A program made the translations under genes and the position numbers. From Aptenodytes patagonicus (Eukaryota > Chordata > Aves > Sphenisciformes > Spheniscidae): DNA of 64,000 bases. The stretch lies in contig NC_134949.1 in NCBI RefSeq assembly GCF_965638725.1, forward strand, positions 36,799,151-36,863,150, written 5' to 3'. Under the pieces are notes generated by a model, which had not been told where the DNA came from, ran no database searches, and saw only the letters and a program-made list of their open reading frames with translations. Below, piece after piece: positions 1-11,290 of the stretch (within the stretch, counting starts at the first letter, position 1; each line of letters opens with the position of its first letter).

Positions 1-1869
1 CAAATGACAGTCCAGGAACTAGCATTATTTGCATTTTAAACTGAGGAAATTGAGGAATAGAAATGCTATTAGACCAAACATAAATGGTGAATCGCATATA
101 AGATAAAAAAACAGAAATGGTGACACAGATTCATTTAACAGCACTTAACTGGGTCGAGCTAGAAGTATAGTCACACCACATTCCCTTCGTTGAGATAGAG
201 AGTAGCCCAGTAAACACAATTTTGCCATTATTGACAAAAGGCCACAGGCTTTTTATTGTCCTTACAGTGCTGGGTCTGAGGACTTGCTAGGGCTTGTCTT
301 GGCATGGCTTAGACACGATATCAATGCTCTAGGAGTGAGGTAACTATTGTCAAAATTTGCTTTATCTTAGTTTTAGTTCATAATGTTCACAAGTAGTTAT
401 TGAGCAGGAGTTCATAATGTTCATAAGTAGTTATTCTATGTGGATTGAACAATCTAGGACTCTAGAGCAAAAACTGGAAAGATGATCTGAGGTCCCAGAC
501 TGTAAATACCAATGACAATGGTCAACAACCGGTCACTATACCAGTGCAGCCTCACGAGTAATGTGACACCAGTTATAAAGAAAAAAGCAAACAGAAAAAC
601 GGAATAATCTGGAAACAATTAAAATAAGCAACATTTAAGAACTCTGTGTGAAGAAAACATGTAAAAATAAATCCAAGCAGATGCAAAACTGAGGAAGACA
701 CCCATATCATGAACATTACACTCCATCTGACAAAGACCTCAGGAGTCTGATGACTTGTTATAGACCTCACTTCTCCATTCTTTTTCTGAAGTACTGAAGG
801 GTCAACCTTGGACCCAGAGGGACAGTGAAAGGGTGAGCACAACACCAGTGAACCCAGGGGAGATACTAGGAAGGCTTAGTATAAAAATGTTAAGAATACT
901 ATTGATGAAGATTCTCTATGTTAGTTCGGACTATTAGACTGTTAAAACATTAACTGGGCTAGCAATAAATTCTTAGCTCTATATATATGATGTTAATGCC
1001 TTTTCCTCATAACTGAATTTTGAGCATAGTGAGACAGAGAGCCTGGTCAGATCCTAAGGCACGTGGACTGCCATAAGCTACGTGGTCCTCTCTTAACCCT
1101 TCAATTCCGTTCCCAGAGAGAAGCACTGTAAGGTCTCCAGGAGCTCATACATTCCCTGCCAGCAATAATACTCCTATTTACAGACTCAGTTATAAATTCT
1201 TACTCTACAGTTAGAGGAAATTACACTGCTTTCAACATATAATAATTATGGTACATTTGAATGCAAAACTCATTTTCTAATATGAATTATCAATAAATAA
1301 TATCCATTTTCAGAAGGAGGAGCTGAACTCCTGCTCAATTTCAAAGATAATAATCTGTGAATTGCAAATAACACTTTTCCACAAAAAGGATTTCATCCTT
1401 CCTGATAATGGCTCTACTGCTTTCAGTCTTAAAATATATGGTATTGTTGCATTCTGCCCACTCTGGAATGGTTGCATTTCAATAAGAGGTGAAATAACAT
1501 TCTTCCTATTATGTATGCCAAAAAAACTACCATGTAAATAGAATGTCATTTTTATTATTAGTCCCTTTCCAGACCATTCTTCATAATGCAGAGTTAGCAC
1601 TTTTCAGCTGACTATCACATTGTAGAATATCCTCTTTCTCTCATATGTTTGGTATCACAAAATACCATGGCAGATTAATCCTGTTCAGTAGCATGATGCT
1701 CCAGCAGGAACACTGAATAAAAAAACACCCCAGCTTTTTCAAAACCATAGTTCCTGCAACAATAGCTTTCATTTCTTTAGAATTCATGATTTCTCAGTAA
1801 GCAAGAGTAAGACTAGGAAATTATTGACAATGAGCCTGAAACAAAAGCAGACTCAAATAAACTCAGTAT
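1..1869. other. No gene recognised
   Basis: AT-rich sequence with one small tandem duplication (375-434). Frames on the minus strand (573-845, 1310-1600) have no recognisable domain. Confidence 0.6.
375..434. repeat. Two-copy tandem duplication, period 34
   Basis: The 26-bp block 375-400 (agttcataatgttcacaagt then agttat) recurs at 409-434 with one difference (cac/cat). A recent local duplication. Confidence 0.9.
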
Positions 1870-3640
1870 TTGGTAAGTAAAGTCCTGGACAAGGGAATAA
1901 TGGGGAAAATTATTTTTGGGACTGCAACCAGTGCAAAACCAAACAATACTGAAGTTAAACAATTCCAAAAAGGAAATGCAGTAAGATTAATTTGGGCTCA
2001 CAGGGAGCTCTCTGAGGATTTTAGAAACAAAAAAGGATTGTCCAAAAAGTATAAACAGGGAAGAATTTCTTAGAGTTATTAAGAAAGTAGTACAGAAGCA
2101 CAAACAGACAAAACCAGGAGCGAATAAGTGTAAATGTGTAAAATCTGGCAATGGATAATAAGCTAGCAAAGGATAGTTAAAAAAAAGAAGACAATATATA
2201 AAAACATTAGAGGGCATGGCAGAGTAAAATGTCTTGAGCTTTATAGAGAAGGTAAGCTATTAACAGATGACATAGTAAAGGCAGAAATGTCCCAGGGTTT
2301 TTCACTTTCTTTTTCACAAAAAGTTTAATAGTGATCAGATGCTTCACAAGATTGCTGTTAACAACAAAGGGATGTGAACATAGGCCAGACTAGAATAAGA
2401 ATACATCAGAGAATATTTGGGTAGTCAGGAAAGTTATATATATTCAAGTTGCAAGTCTTGAGAAATTTATTGTAGAGCAAAGCAATCTTTGAATTGTTAG
2501 TGATTATCTTCTATACTGCATGGAGAATAGATGAAATCTGAAAGGGATGGAGAAGGATGAATATTGATCTTACCTTTAAGAAAAGGAAAAACAAACACCT
2601 GGGGAATTAAAGATCAGTAAACATAACTTTGTTATGCAGAATTATACTGAAGCAAATGATTAATCAATTTATGAGCTCCTAAAAACAATGAAGTAACATT
2701 AAGCATCCACTATCCATTTCTTGAGACAAAACCTTTTCAGTGACTAACCTGTTTGCCTTTCCTGGCTGTCTCTCCCTCAGTAAACAGAGAAGAAGCACAA
2801 GCCGAGCTGTGTATGGAACTAGGGAATGTTTTTGGCACACTCACTCTCAGGAGGAAAAGCAGGACAAAATGGTCTGCCATGACATCACCCCAGCCACTGA
2901 AAGAGTTAATGAGAATGATCAGTGTCTGGCATTTTGGTTCTGCCTGAACACAGATGCATAGCAGGTAAAAGAGCCATTTTTAAGGCAGTTATCACTACGT
3001 TGCATCACACTGGAAGATCGTATTAGGTGGGGACGACATAAGGCTGCACTACGTATAATTCTAGTCAGTGTTTTCATGGACAATACAAATAGTGGAAAAG
3101 CTCCTTATAACATTTGTGGATAATTGAGCTGGGAGGGGTTGCAAGCACTTTGGAGAGTAGGTTTAGAATTCAAAATAATCTTGATAAATTGGTGAAATGG
3201 GCTGAGATCAGTATGACAAAATTCAATAACAACACCTGTGAAGTACTACAGAAAACTCAAGTGCATACATATAACATGGGAAACAAGTGACTAGGTAGCT
3301 ACACCGCAAAAAAGGACCTGGGGTATATAAGGACTGAAAACTGGATACAAGTCAACAGTGTGCTGCTGTTGCAAAGAAGGTAAATATTCTGGGATGTATT
3401 AATAGGAGGATGGCATATAAGAAACAGAAGGCAACCATCCTGCTGTACAAGGCACTAGAGTGGCATCCACTGGAGTCGTTTTCAGCAGCACACTTTCAGA
3501 AAGATGCAAATAAGCCAAAGAAAATGCAGGAGACAGCAATAGCAATGAAATGGTTTAGAAAACACAAACTGTAAAAAGAGGTTGAAAGAACAGAGTATTT
3601 TTATGCTGGAAAAGTCAAAAGGGAAGGCAAGATCCAATCC
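1870..3640 (+). mobile_element. Degraded CR1-family LINE, reverse-transcriptase region
   Basis: Translated piecewise on the plus strand, this follows CR1 ORF2 order. LLTDDIVKAEM with an FF(T)FCFSQ-like match lies near 2255-2330. FKKRKNKHLGN (compare FKKG..DPGNYRPVS) lies near 2574-2610. The catalytic F-A-D-D motif is degraded to F-V-D-N near 3111-3122. NLDKLVKWAE and TKFNNN lie near 3178-3225, and AKKDLG near 3309-3330. Many stops and frameshifts show a long-dead copy. The 5' boundary is uncertain; resemblance weakens upstream of about 2150. The 3' part fades near 3640, and no typical CR1 3' tail is seen. The segment 2735-2960 does not resemble CR1 (see findings). Confidence 0.75.
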
Positions 3641-3720
3641 ATCATTGCCACTCCATGGTCTGTCACAATCTTCATGGCTCAGCTGACTCCTCCTGAGTAT
3701 GTCTCTTTTCCTTGTCAGTT

Positions 3721-3734
3721 GGGGGGGGGGGGGG
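3721..3734. repeat. Homopolymer G14
   Basis: Fourteen consecutive G, flanked by 'cttgtcagtt' and 'aaatct'. A likely source of length polymorphism or assembly error. Confidence 0.95.
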
Positions 3735-4844
3735 AAATCTAGACTAAATTCTTCCATATTACCAGCAATCCAATAGCTGGGTGAATTAAAACTGATACAG
3801 CCTAGTTACTTTGACAAGCCAATTGTCCCATCTTTAGACTTCCCCACCTAAATCCTGATTTCTTTCAGCTTTTCTTAATAATCCTGTGCCTGTAGTATGT
3901 AAATTAATCTGCCTTTGAAAAAGCACAACTAGACATTACCGACTAGATTTATTTCAGTGCATGATTTATTAGTTGGGACATTTATGAGCATAAATTGATC
4001 TGCCATTTTTAGGACCAGATACTTGATAATATGCATAATCCTTAAAATATGCAAGATAAAAATAAAAATACAGCCTGTTATCAGGAAACCATTCTAAAAC
4101 AGCCCCAAAATCATATCAATTGAAATGACATTTCTCAGCTGATTTCCACTTCTTTGATGCTACCTTGCTCCCATAGTACCATAAACAAATTATGCGTTTT
4201 CACAGAAGAAACTTAGCTCATTTGTGACACTTGAGCACAGACTTGAGGTACATGGTAATAACCCTTACTTCTTATCAATTGGCTCAGTAAGTAAAGAATT
4301 TCAGCCGGAAGATCATACTCCCTTGTTTACATGGGAAGATGAAGCTGGAGGAATGGTACCACATTACATCATCCTGTATGCCATGACCTAGATGTAGAAT
4401 TGAACCTTTATTTGAGTACGGAGAATGTCAAAAGGAACCTTCACTTTCTTGTTCAGGTAAGAATCAAATAAATGTCGGAAAATTTGCAGACCAAACCCCA
4501 CTAGACATGGACAACCTACAAAACTGACCGTTCAGTCAGATAATGGTGTTTCTCTTCAGAGACTTTAGGGTAAGCTTGTATTTCCTCTTCAGTTTCGGTT
4601 TTCCATTGCTGGAGAGAGCGTCTCCAGATTTCACAGCATATTTCCCTTGCAGACAAGTCTTCTTTCTACCTTCCCGACATCTGACTAGGACAGAGTGGTG
4701 ACCCACTAAAACACAGGAATAAGAACTGGAAAGTTACTTAGGAGTTTTAGCAGTGAATTTTGTTTTTCTAGTATTTTTTGTTTCCTCTTTGGGCTGCAAT
4801 CTGACATGACAGCACAAGGTCTTAATTATTTGCTAAGGAATCAC

Positions 4845-4915
4845 AGATAGATGGATAGATAAATAGAAAGAGAAAAGCAATAAGGTAATTGCTTCTAATG
4901 GGGGGGGCGGGAGTG
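4845..4915. repeat. GATA-like microsatellite and G-rich stretch
   Basis: Imperfect (GATA/GATG)n lies at 4845-4870, followed by A-rich sequence and a G8CG3 run at 4900-4911. Confidence 0.7.
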
Positions 4916-5394
4916 GTGGTAAAGAAGGCAGAGATTATAAATGCTCCTAAATCAGACTGTTTCTTTTCTTATATCAGAGATTCTCCTATTCATAGTTGCC
5001 AATACAGCAAGCTCCAAGCTTTATGGAATTTGAAACATATCATCACAATGAAGGAGTGAGAAAGCTCTTGAAACTATACAGTGTTATCAGCTCCCAAGCT
5101 TAAAGCCCAGAGTAAAAGGGAGAATGTTAGGAGAAATCAGGCTGGATCTGGCAGCCTGAGGGAGGTGAGGCTGCTGCAGCTCCACAGCCCGGGTCCAGCC
5201 AGTAATGAGGCTGAGCATGGACTCCCAGTAGGCACACACAGAGCACATGTATGCACCGCGTATATACAGATATATGCAGCTGGCCACGCAGATAACATGC
5301 ACAGCACTCACAAAAACACAGGCAGCACCAGCGGCCTCATCCTGCTGCCCTCTCTGGCTGAGCAGAATGGAAGACCACTAGTGAGAATGTATAT

Positions 5395-5451
5395 ATCTCT
5401 ATATATATATATATGTATATACGTATATATACAGAGAGAGAGAGAGAGAGA
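5395..5451. repeat. (TA)n/(TG)n and (GA)n microsatellite
   Basis: Alternating TA with scattered G runs directly into (GA)n, inside the inverted LTR-like element. Confidence 0.95.
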
Positions 5452-5610
5452 TACACATGTGCAATGTGGACCCCTCCAACACGTGGGCTCAGACACCCAT
5501 TCTGACCAGGAACTGGCCCCTGGATCCCCCAGTCTCCCCAGCTGCTGGCACCTGGGTACAGATGAGTCCCTGAGGCCACAGTCCCACTCCATCTGCTGGA
5601 ACATAGCCAC

Positions 5611-5641
5611 TCACACAGACACACACGCGCACACACACACA
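5611..5641. repeat. (CA)n microsatellite, imperfect
   Basis: tcacacagacacacacgcgc followed by (AC)n, also inside the inverted LTR-like element. Confidence 0.9.
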
Positions 5642-5800
5642 ATCTGACCAGGTCTCCCATGGTCCCCAGCAGCCAACCCTGCTGTGGTCTCACCCTCTGT
5701 GCTCCTTTTTGGGTGTGCAGACTAGCTTTTACCACATAACCTAACAGAGAGAAGGCAGTCAGTGACTGGGAACCACATGCAGAGATGGGAAGGATTAGGC

Positions 5801-6563
5801 AGGAGAGAAGACCGTTCAAGATTATAAAAGAAGGAAGGGAAATCTGCAGAAAATTGAGGCAAATTCTGAACTGATGTGAGAGGGTTCTTCAATAAAAGCA
5901 GAAGAATACACATGAAGATTTATGGACTTGGTTTGGTTTTGAAAAGAGAGAAAACATGTATCCCGCTGAGAACAGTTATGGATTGAGTACATGCTTGTTT
6001 GCTACTGCTGTATCACAAAGCTGTCAAAACTGCAAATGCAACAATGTGCAATACCATGGACACATTATTTTTTTAATAAAAGTTTGCCAAAACACACAGT
6101 GGGCAGAAGCTCAAACTAGTGTTTGGGAATATTACTTTCTCATCCCAGTTACTTACCCAAATATTTGATTGGGATTGGCAAAACAACATAAGGAAAAATA
6201 AAATTCTCAACCATGACTTGAAAAGAAACCGTGGGACTGTGATATTTATACAACACAGGAGGTGCCCTACAGTTCACAACAAAGAAAGCCTGCCAGATGT
6301 TCACCAATTTATGCATGCCTCATGCCATGACCTTTCACAGCATTTTGTATGTAATGGAAGAGAAGCCTGCACAAGAGGAAGGCAAACAAAAGGAAAGAGT
6401 TATAGAAATGGATGTTTTGAGCAATAGAATAGGGAAAAGATGTCAAGTCCATTTTGTCAGAAACTTTCTCTATACTAATCTTTCATGCATAAAGATAGAA
6501 TAACAACCCTTTTTTCTAATTAGACTTCTTACGAAAATACCAGTGAAAGGTTTATTTTAAAAG
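5801..6563. other. No gene recognised
   Basis: Lies between the inverted LTR-like element and a CR1 fragment. The overlapping short frames at 5956-6503 show no family signature. Confidence 0.6.
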
Positions 6564-6722
6564 TTGTGCAGTCTCCATCCTTGGAGATTTTTAACCCTAC
6601 TCTGGATGAAGACCTGAATAACCTGGTCTGATCTCAGAGATGACCATGCTTTGTGTTGGAGGTTACACTTGAGACCTTCTGAGGTTTCTTCCAGCCTGAA
6701 TTGTCCTGTCATTCTGTGATCC
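6564..6722 (+). mobile_element. CR1 LINE 3' fragment
   Basis: It begins gtgcagtctccatccttgga and continues through the 'aacctggtctgatctcag' segment to 'ttccagcctgaattgtcctg' and 'attctgtgat', the standard order of a CR1 3' end. It is moderately diverged and strongly 5'-truncated, as usual for this family. Confidence 0.85.
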
Positions 6723-9700
6723 TAAAAAACTTTGTACGTCAGCAAGTTCATCTGCATATCTGAAAGCAGCCAAGGCGGCAGGCAGATTCTGAAAAGTTTG
6801 TAAACATATCTACGGATGTCTCTTCCGCAGGCTATCAGTTGCAACTGTGGGTAGATGCATGGTGTAGAAGTTTGGGGTGTTTTTACCTCAACAACTTTTG
6901 AGCTCAAACCAAAGTGTCCATTGAGCCTGAACGCAAATTATCTTAGAATGTAATTTTTGTGACATCTGTCAGTATAAATGTCATCAAGCTATGACACAGG
7001 AAGAGGGTGAGTTTCAGGGAGGAGCCACCCACTCAGAGGAGCTGTCAGCCTCTTTAGCCTGCAGGGGTGAGGCAACAGATCTTGGACCTGTACCAACAGC
7101 TCCTCTCTTGACAATTGTCTATGAGCAGACTCTTGAAGTACTTGCTTTTCTAGGTTGCCGTAACAGTGTTGCTGCAAAGTTCATGTTTGCATTATTTTTT
7201 TCAATTCATTGTGACCTTCTGGGACGGACTCTTCTGTCTGCTAAACCTACTTTCCACTGTTCAAGCAGCATGAAGGGTATCACTGATAACTGGCAAGAAT
7301 TATGCCTATGCCAAGGAGCTTTCCATTGGCAGAAAGATGGTGAAGGTGGAATTGCCACCTCCCATGGCATCCTATTTAATGTAATGGATAAGAACAGTGT
7401 AACGGTGCTGAAACAGTGCTGAAACAGTGCATAAAGTCAGCTGATAAATATAAACTGGGGGAAGCAAAAATGAAAAGCTGTAAACATCTCCTCACTGCAC
7501 CTGAGTAAAGCTCTGATGTAGCTAAAACTCTGCTTCTGCTGTCCCTGTTTCATTTGGTTAGCTCATACTGCTTGTGAATGGTTCATATTTTTATTTCAAG
7601 TTCCTTCAGTCCTACCTTAAAATTTTCTACAAATGTGGAAGAGAATGTAAAAGATACACAATAATGCAAGAATTGGGAGTAGTTAGAACAATTACTGACA
7701 AAACGATGTCCCTTCCATAAGTATAGCATTAGATTATTGACAACAACAACAAGACTTACTATGTACCAGATTCTGATTTCCATTCAGGCGAGAAATTGAT
7801 GCCCTTTAAAAGCAGTCATTCATAACACTGGGGAAAATTCTCACTATGCTGAACATGCAGCAGCTGGTGGGATGCTCAAATGTCATGCTTTCTCTGTGAG
7901 GACATGAAACTATTGAAGAGTAAATATGTTAAAAGTAAAATATCGTTAAGGAGAGTTTGGTGGCGTGGGAGATTTACACTTCCTATAGTGTTCCTGACAA
8001 CAAGGTTGTTCTTTCCATTTAAATTATGTCCATGGCAATTAAGAGCTACAAAGTGGTTGACAAAGCATTTGTTACTGGTGGACATATACGAACCAAGAAA
8101 GGATAAATAAAGTACCTTACTTGGAAAGTCATATAAAAGTTGTGTATAGACTCTTTCTTATCTTATGAGTTGTCATCTCAATAAGATGGTTATAATGACA
8201 CAGAACTTTCTTACAATGGTATGGAATGTCATTATGTTTGCCTGTCAATGTGTGATTCTTATTTCCCTTCTGCCAAGAAAGTATATTATATATTATTACA
8301 TACAGAAGAGTTTTGCAAAGACAAATACAGAACAGGGAGTTTAAAATATTAGCAGATGCACATACGGAACATTAAATACAGCTGGATGTTGATCATGAAT
8401 CTATTTTTCTGCACTGGTTTCCAGATTTTGTGTATTAACTTCCAATCAGAATCTGCTGCATGTGTTTCAAATCCTGTCAAATTAAACAAATTCACACCTT
8501 TCTGGAGGCTAATCTTTAGCTAATCTAAAATTTATACTTAATACAAGTGGACCAAATAATGGCACATATTTTTTTTGTTGCTCAGATGTGATAATTGTTA
8601 ATAACTTTAGCTGGTGTTTTCCATTAACATATATTAGATTACATTAGTTCACTTCATCTTGTGGACTGAGGAGATTAAACATTGTTGGGGAAACTGAACC
8701 CTCTTTGAGCCTCATTTCTTATGCTTTCATGAAGGGTAAACTCTAGTGGTGATGTAACCATTAAAAAATCCCCATTTGTTTGCAGAGCATTTTAAGCAAA
8801 ATCTGCCTTAATGCTTTTGGTTATACAGCTGATTATTAACGGTCCTGGAATCTAAAAAGCTCTGCCAAACCGCTAAAGAGCTAAGTAACATTTAGTGCTA
8901 GAAAAATAGTGTCCACAGATCACACTGCGTGCTTCTGTCCTACAATAAAGGGTCATCTTGAAAGTGAAGACCGAAGACTTCATGATCATTCTACCCTTAC
9001 CCTTTGTGATAAAGCTGCCAGCAAAAGATATTAATGATGATGACTTTGAAATACGAACACTCATCCAATAGAAATGAGTGAAAGAGTGAACAGATTTGCA
9101 AGATCCATTGGGAAAAAAAAAATCCCCATGAAATGGAAACCACTTTCTCATTCAGAGCCAGACTGCAAGGAATTAGTCTAATTTGTAATGGTTATTAGCT
9201 TTATAGTAGGCTTTTCTCTCGTCCAGGAAATTCTTACTGGAACTATATCCAGCACAAAGGCAGTGAGCAAAATACTTCTACCCCACCCTCATAAATTTGT
9301 CTAAAAAGCACATAGCCCTGAGTACCCACATTCAAATATCCCTACTGATTCTCCCCTCTAGCACAAGAATGCTTTGAGGGCCATCCCAGGTTTAATAGTA
9401 ATGTATGGAACTGTACAAATAATAGCTACATGATGTACAGCGGGGAAGGACTTGTCTTAGTGTGATAGGGATTTTTGTTGGCTAAGCACTCATCAGTTCT
9501 ATCTCTCTGCTGTGAAGTCAAAAGCAGGATCAATTGGAAGAGCTTTCTGTAAGCACACTCCAATGCTAATCATATAGAACCGCCTTTCAGAGGGGCTGCA
9601 CCAGATCTCAGGCACCAAAGAAGCATCTGCATCACCAAAGATAGCAATTTTTCTTATGGAGTGGGCTCCACATACTGCAGTGTACTCCACGGCACTATCA

Positions 9701-10879
9701 CAGCACCTAGAAAGCACCCTAGAGGCAGTACAGTCCCTGGGTGAATGCAGGCAAGAAAACTCTGGCACCCACATGAATGCTTACATCTATGGTGCACATG
9801 GTGATTTAGATCAGTCATTGATTGCAAATGCTAAATACCTTAAAACCTGCTGTATTGATATGATATAAGGTTTTTAAAGGACTGTGCATTTAATTTATTT
9901 TCATTTCTATAGTGAGGGGACTGCTAATCTGCACTTAGTGTATTGCATCTGATAAATTTTACGGGTTTGACTGTATAAGGGTTGATTTCTTTGTCAAAGA
10001 AAGTATCAATTTACGTGCAAGCCTCTATGCTTTCCACTTCAGGGGCATAGACTGCTATTTAATTGGCTTGTGTAGATTGCTTGTTGATTTTTGATACTTT
10101 AATAAAACCCTTTGGCATTACTGTGGTTTCCCATTTCCTTACAATTAAGCAGAAAACAAGTCCTTAATACAAATGCAGAACTTTATTAAACTTACAAATA
10201 TATGCAATAAAAAAATTCCAAAGCAGTGCAGTCCAACATGCTGATTGCTAACAAGGTATAAAAGTGCCTTTTTAAATTATCAAACAATGCTTAGTCTAAA
10301 AAGAAAAAAAAAGAAAAAAAAGAAAAAGAAAAAAATGTGTTAATTAAAACTGAAGCACAGCTTGTAAATAATATTTTAAAACTTCCTACAGGCAAACTGA
10401 ATGGCAGCGATCTCTGTTTTCTTCCCTGCAGCTACCTTTTCTCTTATGCACGGTGTGGAGCCATACCAGAGTTGAACAAGTGGGGAGTATTTGTCCTGTT
10501 CCTCCCACAGTTACTTGAGCTGTGCATTTCCTAAAATATGTGAATGTAGCTAGTAAATCCCGTGTTTGGGTACTTGCTTGTTCCCCACCTGATGGATTAC
10601 CAATACTGTAGGGCACCTTCCCTGATTATCTCTGCTCATATTTTGAAACTTTGTGAGGAACCCAGAGCTGGGGAAAATCCAATCCATCTGCAATAGCTGA
10701 CATTTCATGATGTTGCACAGATAGAAAGACCATAGCCAAATCTCAGCCTGAGGTGGAAATGAACTGCATTTTCTTGCACTTTTCAGCTGCAGCAAGCTAT
10801 ATAGGTGCATTTGGGCCACTTGGATTAGGCCATTTTTTTAGGCCAGGTGGATTAAGCTGAGAGGCCTGATTTTGCACTG
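6723..10879. other. No gene recognised
   Basis: Includes a 143-codon open frame at 6991-7422 (plus) with no recognisable domain, a short direct repeat 'gtgctgaaaca' near 7405-7427, and the A-rich tract at 10298-10335. Nothing else supported. Confidence 0.6.
10298..10335. repeat. A-rich (AAAAAG)n tract
   Basis: Purine-only run of A blocks separated by single G. It could be an old poly-A tail, but no element body is recognised beside it. Confidence 0.9.
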
Positions 10880-11290
10880 TCATGGTGAAGGACTCCCACT
10901 CCACCACAGAGTCAGATGGGACGGTCGCATGCCTGTTCGATAGCTTGTGAAGACTCAATGGACCTGCGGATGTCGGGGCGCCTGGGAACTGGGAGACTGG
11001 GGGTTTGCATAGGCCCCACTACCAAATTTAAATCCTGATCAGCCAGAGAGGAGGAAGGGAGTGGGTGGTCTGTGTTGCATGTGGCTATGTGCATGCTTTG
11101 TGTGTGTTTAAGTAGGTGCTGATTAAGGCACCAGTCTCTTGCCTGTGTTGATCTGTGTTGTATTGTGTGTATATTTGTGTCTTCAGAGTACATGTCCAGT
11201 CTTGCTACAGCCTGGGCCTGGAATCGGGACCAGCAGGGGCCATGTCTGGCAGACTGGGAGGAGAAACCCTCTGTGTCTTAAAGTTCTCAG
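10880..11290 (+). mobile_element. LTR-like element, second copy of the three-copy family
   Basis: It has 'gggaactgggagactggggg', then 'actaccaaatttaaatcctg' with 'atcagccagagaggaggaag', a TG-rich stretch and 'agtacatgtccagtcttgct' before 'acagcctgggcctgg'. These match the order of motifs in the 53.7-54.0 kb and 5.1-5.8 kb segments, with substantial divergence. Boundaries are approximate. Confidence 0.5.

Larger units (their letters stand above)
3641..5080. other. No gene recognised
   Basis: AT-rich; holds the G14 tract and a GATA-like microsatellite. Nothing coding seen. Confidence 0.6.
5090..5800 (-). mobile_element. LTR-like element, inverted third copy with expanded simple repeats
   Basis: On the minus strand this reads 'agctggggagactgggggat', then 'actagtggtcttccattctg' with 'ctcagccagagagggcag', then 'gtccatgctcagcctcatta' and 'cagcagcctcacctcc'. 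The order is the same as in the copies at 10.9 and 53.7 kb. The TG-rich spacer has grown into (TA)n, (GA)n and (CA)n runs. Long open frames cross this stretch on both strands but are low-complexity and repeat-derived. Confidence 0.5.

Noticed and set aside
5081..5647. 188-codon open frame on plus and 160-codon frame on minus across the same DNA
   Set aside because: Both run through (TA)n, (GA)n and (CA)n repeats within an LTR-like element; the protein is low-complexity with no domain.
6991..7422. 143-codon open frame, plus strand
   Set aside because: No recognisable motif, no support from splice sites or neighbours; length is possible by chance in 64 kb.
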